The notes beneath the pieces are model-generated. The model was not told where the DNA came from and did no database searches. It worked only from the letters and a program-made list of their open reading frames with translations. Both the position numbers and the translations under genes were made by a program. From Elusimicrobia bacterium RIFCSPLOWO2_01_FULL_60_11 (GTDB lineage Bacteria > Elusimicrobiota > Elusimicrobia > 2-02-FULL-39-32), in NCBI GenBank assembly GCA_001800085.1, contig MGUS01000060.1, forward strand, positions 1 to 6,893: a stretch of DNA of 6,893 bases. Reading direction: 5' to 3'. Numbering within the stretch: the first letter of the stretch is position 1; every line of letters starts with the position of its first letter. Shown here in pieces: positions 1 to 6,254 of this stretch.

Positions 1-566
1 AATTCGATCAGGATCTTCCTCTCGCGCCCGCCGCCGATCTCCACGTTGGCCACGCCTTCCTGCTGGAGGAGGACAGGCTTGAGCCGGTCGTCGGCGATGG
101 CCCGCATCTGTTCGGGGGTGTAGCTTTTGGAGGAGAGGGCGAATATGATGACGGGCGACTGGCTCTCGTCGTAGCGGGAGACGACGGGCTTTTCGATCTC
201 GCGGGGGAGTTTGCCCCGTATCTTGGCCAGGCGTTCCTGCACTTCCAGGGCGGCCCGGGCCGAATCGGTGCCTATCTTGAACGAGAGCGTGATGACGGCC
301 CGCTCCTTGCGGGAGACGGATGTGATGCTCTCCAAATTGGGGAGCGTGGCCATCTCGTCCTCCACCGGTTTGGTCACGAGGGATTCGATGTCCTCCGGCG
401 GAAGCCCCCCTCGGATGCCCACGAATATGGTGAGCACGCCGGAATCGGAGCCCGGCAGAAGGTCCACGGGCATGCGCAGGAGGGACACCACGCCGAGCAA
501 TGAGAGGATGGCGTAGATCATGAAGCTCGCCACGGGCCTCTCGGCGAAGAAGCGGATCAGTTTCAG
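1..566 (-). CDS. Second RND-family transporter, N-terminal part (3' end outside window)
   Basis: The first 188 codons of another AcrB-like permease are present; the gene runs off the left edge. From the proposed start the protein reads (M)KLIRFFAERPVAS, then TM1 (about 14-30), RMPVDLLPGSDSGVL, PEDIESLVTKPVEDEMATLPNLESITSVSRKERAVITLSF and the first porter subdomain up to GVANVEIGGGRERKILIE. This parallels the complete RND protein of the window residue by residue (KLIR..ERPV, LP..LFPS, EEIES, VPNL, VDGV, EREILVE), so the two are paralogues, though clearly diverged. The start is unusual: the codon matching the paralogue's ATG is CTG at 564-566, overlapping the TGA of the GT-C-like gene as CTGA, with GAGG seven bases before it. 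A GTG at codon 12 or an ATG at codon 16 would cut into the conserved basic segment before TM1 or into TM1 itself. Tandem RND genes can form mixed trimers, as MdtB and MdtC do; whether these two do is inference. Confidence 0.88.
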   Translation of the reverse strand, partial: MKLIRFFAERPVASFMIYAILSLLGVVSLLRMPVDLLPGSDSGVLTIFVGIRGGLPPEDIESLVTKPVEDEMATLPNLESITSVSRKERAVITLSFKIGTDSARAALEVQERLAKIRGKLPREIEKPVVSRYDESQSPVIIFALSSKSYTPEQMRAIADDRLKPVLLQQEGVANVEIGGGRERKILIE

Positions 567-2026
567 GGAATGGCCTCGAAGATGACGCCCAAGCCGTCCT
601 GGGCGAGTATTCTGAACCTCTTGTCGGTCTCGATCTGGCGGATGAGGGGAGAAAAATAGTTGCGCCCGGCGTAGCCGTAGCGGACCTTGAAGGCGTTCCT
701 CAGAACGGTGTAGGGGTCCGCCGCGCGGCCGAAAGCGACGTCGCGGTAGAGGGCGTAGAGGTCCTTGTTCCAGGCGTACATGTAGATGGGGTCCAGGGTG
801 ACGAAATAATCGTCCTGGGGATTGAGCCCTATCAAATACTGGGAATCCGACCAATTGGCGTGAAAGATCACCTCTCCCGGCGGGAGGTTTTCCCTCATCC
901 ATTTCCCGACGGCCTCATAGTGGGAGTTCACGATCTTTTCGACCTGCGCCTGGGCCTTGATGCCGTTGAAGGTGATGGATCCTGCCAGGAGGATGCCCAG
1001 GCCCATCGTCCATTTCGTGCGGTACGGAACGGTCGCGACCGTTCCGTACATATCCGTCAAATAGGACGCCATCCATAAAAGAAAGACGGGATAGCCGTGG
1101 ATGAGATATCTCTGCGAAAAAAAACCGCCGATGAGAAAGAGGGACGAGATGATGAAAAGGGCTTTCGTCTGGAACCGGGTCTTTGCGGGCCTGTCGAAGG
1201 AGGCCCAGATGAGCAGGAGGAGGCCCGGGAGGATGACGGGATAACTCATGAACAGATCCCGGGAATTCAAGGGAAAGAATTCCCCGCCCAGCTCGAGGAT
1301 GCCGCCCTTGGCCGCGTAGATGGGCACCAATATCAAGTTGAGCCACATGAATAGGAGGTTGTTGGGAAAATTGGGGTGCAGGAGCCAGCTCAAGAGCACT
1401 CCTCCGGACGATGCTAAAAAGGGTCTCCAGGAGAAAGTGCCGTCCTCGGGGTCCTGGCGCCTCATCCATTCGATGAGGAGGGCGAAGGCGGGAACGAGCG
1501 GGGCCGTGATGTGAAGGAATCCGTAACAGAACGCCACGCCGAAAAGCCGGGCGGACTTTCTCTGCAGTGCCCAATGGATGCCTAGCAGCATCAGGGCGAT
1601 GGCGGCCACCATGGGGCGCGGTCTGGAGAGGGCGGAAAGGAAGTGGCTGGAGAGCAGGAACAGGATGAGGAACGGCGGCGCCCAGGCGCCCCCCGCCCGT
1701 TCTTTTAAGACGTAGAAATAAGCGAGAAAGAGCAGGAAGGCGAAGAACACAGCGGCCGCTTTGGCCCCGGGGAAGAACCCGCTGAAGGCGGTGAAGGGGA
1801 TGAGCAGGACGTGGTAAAGGAAATCCTTATCGGCGAAATTCGTCGCGAAGTAGGAATAGCGAGCCCAATGGAACTTCTTGACCGGCCCTTCCCGGCGCAC
1901 CGCCTCCGCCATGCGGATGTGGTAATAGCCGTCCGCTTCCCAGAGCGTGGGGATGGAATACTGCACGGCGAGCATCGCGATCCCTCCGAGTATGAGCGCC
2001 CAGATGCGCAGTTCTTTGGGGCTCAT
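563..2026 (-). CDS. Multi-pass membrane protein, GT-C glycosyltransferase-like
   Basis: This is a 487-residue integral membrane protein with about 11-12 hydrophobic helices (for example 7-25, 70-106, 116-152, 160-186, 201-240, 259-277, 288-323, 338-352) and a soluble C-terminal domain from about 355. Between TM1 and TM2 it has WEADGYYHIRMAEAV (29-43), with an acidic pair followed by DGYYHIRMAE. This resembles the first-loop acidic motif of STT3/AglB-like and other GT-C enzymes, which use polyprenyl-phosphate sugars on the outer face of the inner membrane. The C-terminal part holds FHANWSDSQYLIGLNPQDDY and LDPIYMYAWNKDLY, a pattern I associate with uncharacterised GT-C relatives. No WWD-type motif of true oligosaccharyltransferases was seen, so donor and acceptor remain unknown. 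The start is fixed by TGATG coupling to the RND gene, and the stop overlaps the next gene. A palindrome adds YGTVATVPY (327-335) in the loop between two helices. Membrane topology is firm; the enzymatic call is tentative. Confidence 0.8.
   Translation of the reverse strand: MSPKELRIWALILGGIAMLAVQYSIPTLWEADGYYHIRMAEAVRREGPVKKFHWARYSYFATNFADKDFLYHVLLIPFTAFSGFFPGAKAAAVFFAFLLFLAYFYVLKERAGGAWAPPFLILFLLSSHFLSALSRPRPMVAAIALMLLGIHWALQRKSARLFGVAFCYGFLHITAPLVPAFALLIEWMRRQDPEDGTFSWRPFLASSGGVLLSWLLHPNFPNNLLFMWLNLILVPIYAAKGGILELGGEFFPLNSRDLFMSYPVILPGLLLLIWASFDRPAKTRFQTKALFIISSLFLIGGFFSQRYLIHGYPVFLLWMASYLTDMYGTVATVPYRTKWTMGLGILLAGSITFNGIKAQAQVEKIVNSHYEAVGKWMRENLPPGEVIFHANWSDSQYLIGLNPQDDYFVTLDPIYMYAWNKDLYALYRDVAFGRAADPYTVLRNAFKVRYGYAGRNYFSPLIRQIETDKRFRILAQDGLGVIFEAIP
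564..577 (-). promoter_or_regulatory. GAGG plus CTG start region of the second RND gene
   Basis: On the minus strand GAGG (574-577) is followed by seven bases and then CTG (564-566), which overlaps the upstream TGA (563-565). The spacing is standard for initiation, and the overlap has the shape of the common ATGA junction with A replaced by C. No ATG, GTG or TTG was found in this frame between the CTG and about position 660. Confidence 0.6.
1022..1049. repeat. Perfect 28-base palindrome inside the GT-C-like gene
   Basis: The arm GTACGGAACGGTCG is followed directly by its exact reverse complement, centred between 1035 and 1036, with no spacer. On the minus strand it is read as YGTVATVPY (residues 327-335), in frame between two predicted helices. 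Because it is self-complementary, both strands give the same three readings (VRNGRDRSV, YGTVATVPY, TERSRPFR), none with a stop, so it can sit in a gene in any phase. A near-identical copy lies at 5295-5322. Confidence 0.95.
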
Positions 2027-2028
2027 CA
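2024..2028 (-). promoter_or_regulatory. TGATG stop/start coupling between RND and GT-C genes
   Basis: The TGA of the RND gene (2026-2028) shares its A with the ATG of the next gene (2024-2026). No clear Shine-Dalgarno site precedes this ATG, so translation of the membrane protein probably depends on re-initiation after the RND gene. Confidence 0.8.
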
Positions 2029-5000
2029 GTCGAGGATCATGCCCGAACTCTTGGCGGCGGCGCCCCGGGCCTTGAGAGACCTTCTCTCCTCCACGTCCAG
2101 GTAGAGGATGGGCATGATGAACATCGTGAGGATCGTTGAGACGAGGAGTCCGCCCAGGGTGGCCAGGGCCATGGGAGCGGCGATGGCCGTGCCCTGGCCC
2201 AGGCCCAAGGCGACGGGAATGAGGGAGAGGATGGAAGTGAGCGCGGTCATCACCACCGGCAGAAGTCGGTCCGAGCACCCTTCGAGGACGGCTTCCTTGA
2301 GGGCGAGTCCCTTCTCCTTGCGCAGGAAATTCATGTGGTCCACGAGCACGATGCCGTTGTTCACCACGATGCCGCCCAGGAGTACGACGCCCAATATCAC
2401 CGGCGCGCTGATGGGGGTGAAAGTGACCGCCATGGTGAAGACCACCCCGATGATGCCGAGCGGCACCGTGATCATGATCAGGAACGGATGGAGAAGGGAC
2501 TCGAAGCCCGCCGCCATGATCATGTAGATGAGGATGACCGCCAGAAGGAACGCGATGGCCAGGCCGCCGAACGATTCCTTCATCTCCTTCTTCGTCCCGC
2601 CCAACTCCACGCTGTAGTCCTTGAGCGCCCGGAACGGGACGAGGGCCTTCTCCACGTCGGCGATCACGTCTCCCTGGCTCCGGCCCAGGATCTGGGAGGT
2701 CACCACAACGGACCTCTGCTGATCGATGCGCTGGATCTCGCTGGGGGCCAGGCCCGACTTGATGTCGGCCACGTCTCCCAAGGGCACGGCGAAACCCTGC
2801 GGGGAGCGCACAGCCACGCGGCGGATGGCCGCGATGTTGTTCCTGTCCTCCTCGCGGATGCGCACGCGGATGGGGATCTCTTTGCCTTCCGTCTTGTATT
2901 CGGTGGCCACGAACCCGCGGATGCCGATGAGGGAGGCGCGCGCGATGTCGGAAACGGAAAGGCCGAAAGCGCTCGCGCGGTTCTTGTCGACGGAAACGGT
3001 GGTCTCGAAAGTGGGGAGCGCGAGCGAGGTCTTGATGCCCTCGCAGCCGGGGATGCGCCGAAACTTCGCCTGCATGCTCTCCGATATCTCCCTCAACCGG
3101 TCCAGGTCGGGCCCTTTCACCGTGACGGCGATGGGGGCCGAACCGCCCGTGACGGATTTCACGGAGGAGTCCTGCAGGAGGAATTCGATCGAAGCGCCTT
3201 CCAGGGCCGCGCCTTCGAGTTTTTTCTTGAGAAGGAGGATCACTTTTTCCGTCGAATCGCTGAAATTCTCGCGGTCCAGGTCGACCAGGCATTCGGCCTG
3301 GTGCGCCCCCAGCGCCTCGATGGATTCCTCCGAGTTGGAGCCCACGCGCACGAGCGTGCCCTTGATCTCCGCCATGCCCGCCATGGCGGCTTCGACCTTG
3401 CCCATCACGCGGTCGGTGACATCCAATCGGGTGCCGACCGGCATGTCCACCCGCACCAGGAACTGCCCCTGGTCGATGGTGGGCAGGAATATCTTCTCTT
3501 TGACGGCCAGAACGCCTAGGGAAGCGGCCAAGGCCGCGGCCGAGCAGCCCAGGACGAACCCCCTCCGCGAAAGGGCGCCATTGAGATATATCCGGTACTT
3601 CGCTATCAGGACCTGCACCTGCTCTTCCTTCAATCCCGATTTGAAGACCGCCCAGAGCTTTCCAAGCCGCCCGCCACGGCGGGCAGGTCCGCTTGGGGGA
3701 GCGGCGGGTCCCGGCGGAGTTCCACTCGATCTTTTATACGGATAAGCCGCGATCCGGGGCAGGAGCGTCAAGGCGATCACAAGCGCCGCGATGTTGGAGA
3801 TGACCGCGGCGAAGAAAAGGTCCCCGAAAAGCTGCTGGGCCACGCCCCTCGCGAAGAGCAGGGGAAAGAATACCGTGATGTTGGTGAGCATGGAAAAGAA
3901 CTGGGCCGCCGCGATGGAGGAGGCGCCCGCGATGGCCGCCTCCTTGGGGTCCGGCGTGTTCTTTCTCTCCTGGACGATGCTGTCGAGCGCCGCGATGGCG
4001 TTGTCGATCATGCTCCCGATGCCCAGGGAAAGGCCGGCGAGCGCGATGACGTTCATGCTCCGCCCGGTGAAATACATGAAGATGAAGACCACGATGATGG
4101 AGAGGGGCAGGGCCAGGGTGACCACGATGGCGTCCTGGATGCTGCCCAGGAAGAAATAAAGCACGGCGAAGGCCAGGAGGGCGCCTAGCAGCGCGTCCAT
4201 GGTGACGTCCTGGAGCGACCCGCTGATGAATATGGACTCGTCGTAAGTCACTTCCAGGTTGGTGCCTTTGGGAAGGGAGACGGAGAGTTCTTTCAGGGCC
4301 TGCCTCACGCGCTTGGCGGTCTTGACCGTGTTGGCTTCGTGCTGTTTTTGGATGCCGATGGATATGTTGGGCCTGCCGTTATAGCGGGAATAACTGTCCG
4401 TTTCCTTAAAGGTATCCTTGATGACGGCCAGGTTCCCCAGGGGCAGGAGGCGCTGGGATTTGGGGGCCAGCATCTTGCTCCGCCCTTCCATCTGGGCGCG
4501 GAGTTCCGCCTCCGGGCTGCCCCGCGCGGCATCCACGGAGATGACCGTGCGGCCGATGTCTTCCAAACTCGAGAATTCGCCGATGGTGCGCACCAGGTAT
4601 TCGAAGGTGCGCTCCTGCGTGGTTCCGGCGGGGTAATTGACGTTGGACGCCTTCAAAGCGTCCACGACGGCGGTGATGGAGATGTTGGAGGCCACCAGCT
4701 TGCCCGGGTCCACTTCCACAAGTATTTCCCGCTCCTGGCCGCCGCTCACCGCGGCCGTGGCCACGCCGTCCACCTTCTGGAGTCGCCGCTTGACCACGTC
4801 GTTGGACAGGCGCGTGAGCTCGTAGAGCGGCAGGTCCCCCGAGATGGAGAGGATCATCATGGGACGGGCGAAAGGATTGTGCCTCTGCACCACGGGCTCA
4901 TCGGACTCGATGGGCAGGCGGTCCTTGATCAAGTCGATCTTCTCGCGGACGGAAAGGTGCGCCATCCCCATGTCCGTTCCCGACCTGAACTCCAGGATCA

Positions 5001-5271
5001 CCACGGACATGCCTTCCCGCGAGATGGAGCGCACCCTTTTCAAGTTGGGCACGGTGCCCGCCTGTTCTTCGACGAGCTTGGTGATGATGCTTTCGATCTC
5101 TTCGGGGGCGGCGGAGCCGTAGCGCGTGACCACCAGGAGTTCAGGGTAGTTGATGGAGGGAAAAAGCTCGCGGGGCAGGAGGATGAGGACGATGACGCCC
5201 AGAAGGACCAGGGCGCCGTAGATCATGGCCGTTGTGACCGGCCGCTCGACGGCCGCGCGGATGAGTTTCAT
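2026..5271 (-). CDS. RND-family efflux transporter (AcrB-like inner-membrane permease)
   Basis: This is a complete 1081-residue RND permease (family range roughly 1020-1060), predicted to export substrates by proton antiport as part of a tripartite envelope pump. It starts MKLIRAAVERPV with TM1 at about 14-32. The first porter region (FPSINYPELLVVTRYGSA..EEIE) runs to about 345, TM2-6 cover about 355-508, TM7 lies near 570-588, the second porter half spans about 595-885, and TM8-12 cover about 902-1058. Proton-relay sites: TM4 has IDNAI (D423, N424) where AcrB has two Asp; TM10 has VVNNGIVLVD (N971, N972) where AcrB has Lys. This Asp-Asn/Asn-Asn pattern is known in an RND subgroup, so it need not mean inactivity. 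The length excess comes from a Pro/Gly/Arg linker at about 514-538 holding a palindrome and an extra segment near 247-275. The ATG was chosen over upstream starts because homology begins there; only a weak GGGGG at 5275-5279 precedes it. Substrate (drug, lipid or metal) is unknown. Confidence 0.93.
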   Translation of the reverse strand: MKLIRAAVERPVTTAMIYGALVLLGVIVLILLPRELFPSINYPELLVVTRYGSAAPEEIESIITKLVEEQAGTVPNLKRVRSISREGMSVVILEFRSGTDMGMAHLSVREKIDLIKDRLPIESDEPVVQRHNPFARPMMILSISGDLPLYELTRLSNDVVKRRLQKVDGVATAAVSGGQEREILVEVDPGKLVASNISITAVVDALKASNVNYPAGTTQERTFEYLVRTIGEFSSLEDIGRTVISVDAARGSPEAELRAQMEGRSKMLAPKSQRLLPLGNLAVIKDTFKETDSYSRYNGRPNISIGIQKQHEANTVKTAKRVRQALKELSVSLPKGTNLEVTYDESIFISGSLQDVTMDALLGALLAFAVLYFFLGSIQDAIVVTLALPLSIIVVFIFMYFTGRSMNVIALAGLSLGIGSMIDNAIAALDSIVQERKNTPDPKEAAIAGASSIAAAQFFSMLTNITVFFPLLFARGVAQQLFGDLFFAAVISNIAALVIALTLLPRIAAYPYKRSSGTPPGPAAPPSGPARRGGRLGKLWAVFKSGLKEEQVQVLIAKYRIYLNGALSRRGFVLGCSAAALAASLGVLAVKEKIFLPTIDQGQFLVRVDMPVGTRLDVTDRVMGKVEAAMAGMAEIKGTLVRVGSNSEESIEALGAHQAECLVDLDRENFSDSTEKVILLLKKKLEGAALEGASIEFLLQDSSVKSVTGGSAPIAVTVKGPDLDRLREISESMQAKFRRIPGCEGIKTSLALPTFETTVSVDKNRASAFGLSVSDIARASLIGIRGFVATEYKTEGKEIPIRVRIREEDRNNIAAIRRVAVRSPQGFAVPLGDVADIKSGLAPSEIQRIDQQRSVVVTSQILGRSQGDVIADVEKALVPFRALKDYSVELGGTKKEMKESFGGLAIAFLLAVILIYMIMAAGFESLLHPFLIMITVPLGIIGVVFTMAVTFTPISAPVILGVVLLGGIVVNNGIVLVDHMNFLRKEKGLALKEAVLEGCSDRLLPVVMTALTSILSLIPVALGLGQGTAIAAPMALATLGGLLVSTILTMFIMPILYLDVEERRSLKARGAAAKSSGMILD
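3662..3696. repeat. GC-rich bulged hairpin repeat within the RND linker
   Basis: Inner arms GCCCGCC (3669-3675) and GGCGGGC (3678-3684) flank two bases. Outer arms CCAAGC (3662-3667) and GCTTGG (3691-3696) pair around them, leaving AGGTCC as a bulge. On the minus strand it encodes SGPARRGGRLG in frame, residues about 527-537 of the RND protein, in the cytoplasmic loop between TM6 and TM7. Sequences of this type resemble dispersed GC-rich repeats of uncultured bacteria (recollection, not verified). Confidence 0.65.
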
Positions 5272-5318
5272 CGGCCCCCGGTCGCGTTCATGCTGTACGG
5301 AACGGTCGCGACCGTTCC
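5268..5318 (-). other. Open continuation of the parvulin frame past its TAG stop
   Basis: After the TAG at 5319-5321 the same frame continues for 16 sense codons (GTVATVPYSMNATGGR) to a TGA at 5268-5270. That TGA overlaps the RND start codon as ATGA, the overlap type also seen at the TPR/isomerase junction. The simplest reading is that the isomerase gene once ended here and was shortened when the palindrome arrived or mutated. Readthrough or an assembly error at one base are alternatives. Confidence 0.5.
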
Positions 5319-5322
5319 CTAC
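5295..5322. repeat. 28-base palindrome copy at the parvulin/RND junction
   Basis: This is a second copy of the palindrome at 1022-1049. Its left arm is GTACGGAACGGTCG; the right arm matches except one base, C instead of G at 5319. On the minus strand that difference turns a TAC (Tyr) codon into the TAG that ends the isomerase gene. The element fills 28 bases at the junction, ends 23 bases before the RND start codon, and would form a strong RNA hairpin there. It has no U-tract, so a role as a classic terminator is unlikely. Effects on message processing or on relative expression of the two genes are possible but not shown. Confidence 0.9.
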
Positions 5323-6254
5323 TGGTTCAGAAGTATCTTGATGTCGGCTTTGGACCGGAGCTGCTGGATGTACTTGGGATATTCCGCGTTGAACCTGGCC
5401 GTCCGTATGGCCTGTTCGATGGCCTTGCGGGTGTCGGAGTCCCACTTGGCCGCCTGCGCGCTCATGCGGTCGGCCGCCTTGATGACGTGAAAGCCCAGCT
5501 GCGTGCGCGCCACGTCCACGCCGCCCTTCTCCAGGGCGAACGCCTTCTTCTCGATCTCGGGGATGAGCATCCCCGGAGTGAAGACCCCCAGGTCGCCGCC
5601 CTTTTCCCGGCTGGCTTCGTCCCTTGATTTCTGGCGGGCCAGAAGGTCGAAATCCGCTCCGGCTTTGAGCGCCAGAAGAAGATCGGCGGCTTCCTGTTCC
5701 GTCGCCACCAGGATCTGCTTCAGGCGCACCCGTTCGGGCGCGGCGATGCGTTCCTTATTATCGTCGAAGTATTTTTTCACTTCGGAAGCGGACACTTTGA
5801 TCTTGTCCTCCACGAGTTTCTCGCGCAGGGCGTCCATGCGGAACCCTTTGCGCAGGACGTTCTGGTCGATGCCCGCGGTCTTGAGCTGCTGGTCGAAAGA
5901 GGCCTGGTCCTTGAACTGTTTTTTCAGGTCCGCGATGCGCTTGTCCGCTTCGCTGTCGAGCCCCCCCTGGCTGTTCCCCAAGACCTTCTTGGCCTGCTGT
6001 TCCAAAAGGACCTCGTCCACCAAGTCGGTGAGGACCGCGTTCCCCGCCCGGGCTATCAAAAGGTTCCAGAAACGGCCGCCGGGGATGTCCGCGCCGTTGA
6101 CGGTGGCGACGACCGCGGGCAAGGCCGGGGCGGGAGCCGTCGCGGCCGACTGCTGGGTCATCTTATAGTTCTTGGATTTGCTCACTTCTTCTGCGGCCAA
6201 GGGCGGCAAGGCCAAGGCCGAACAGAACAGGAACGACAATACTGTTTTTTTCAT
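5319..6254 (-). CDS. Secreted parvulin-type peptidyl-prolyl isomerase (SurA/PpiC family)
   Basis: This is a 311-residue periplasmic or membrane-associated foldase/chaperone predicted to catalyse cis-trans isomerisation of X-Pro bonds in exported proteins. It begins with a Sec signal peptide (MKKTVLSF, hydrophobic to about 19, likely cut near LA-AEE at 20-21). A low-complexity Ala/Pro stretch follows (about 37-50), then a SurA-like helical N-terminal domain (about 50-165, starting ATVNGADI). A single parvulin domain covers about 173-265, with the family hallmarks KQILV, GGDLGVFTPGMLIPEIEKKAFAL and GFHVIK. The first motif has Gln180 where many parvulins have His (HILV); the second His (256) is kept, so catalysis may be weak or absent. 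A basic C-terminal helix follows. The start is well supported by GGAGGT and the ATGA overlap with the TPR gene. The TAG stop lies inside a palindromic repeat, and the frame beyond it stays open for 16 codons. Position before an RND pump fits a role in folding envelope proteins. Confidence 0.9.
   Translation of the reverse strand: MKKTVLSFLFCSALALPPLAAEEVSKSKNYKMTQQSAATAPAPALPAVVATVNGADIPGGRFWNLLIARAGNAVLTDLVDEVLLEQQAKKVLGNSQGGLDSEADKRIADLKKQFKDQASFDQQLKTAGIDQNVLRKGFRMDALREKLVEDKIKVSASEVKKYFDDNKERIAAPERVRLKQILVATEQEAADLLLALKAGADFDLLARQKSRDEASREKGGDLGVFTPGMLIPEIEKKAFALEKGGVDVARTQLGFHVIKAADRMSAQAAKWDSDTRKAIEQAIRTARFNAEYPKYIQQLRSKADIKILLNQ

Noticed and set aside
567..660. An upstream conventional start for the second RND gene
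   Set aside because: The frame is open upstream but contains no ATG, GTG or TTG in this stretch, and the encoded residues would be a shadow of the GT-C-like gene.
2027..3292. A 909-residue minus-strand frame joining an upstream extension to the GT-C-like protein
   Set aside because: The first 422 codons overlap the RND gene in another frame and have shadow composition. The membrane protein starts at the coupled ATG at 2026.
2335..3519. Long plus-strand open frame (394 codons) opposite the RND gene
   Set aside because: It lies wholly within a well-supported RND coding region, is rich in His, Asp, Gly and Arg as expected for a GC-rich antisense frame, and shows no recognisable domain.
5268..5291. 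Seven-codon ATG open frame (MNATGGR) before the RND start as a leader peptide
   Set aside because: It is simply the tail of the isomerase frame after its TAG, with no own ribosome binding site.
5295..5322. Rho-independent terminator after the parvulin gene
   Set aside because: The hairpin has no following U-rich tract and the same element occurs in the middle of the GT-C-like gene, so it cannot be a general terminator.
1022..5322. The two copies of the 28-base palindrome as IS ends or a CRISPR-like repeat
   Set aside because: The sequence between them is ordinary coding DNA with no transposase, and there is no regular spacing or third copy.
5272..5445. 58-codon upstream extension of the RND protein
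   Set aside because: It overlaps the isomerase gene, has Arg/His-rich shadow composition, and RND homology begins exactly at MKLIR.
4339..5490. Plus-strand open frame of 383 codons spanning the RND/parvulin junction
   Set aside because: Antisense shadow of two real genes; composition is His/Asp/Gly-rich and it reads through the palindrome only because that element is stop-free.
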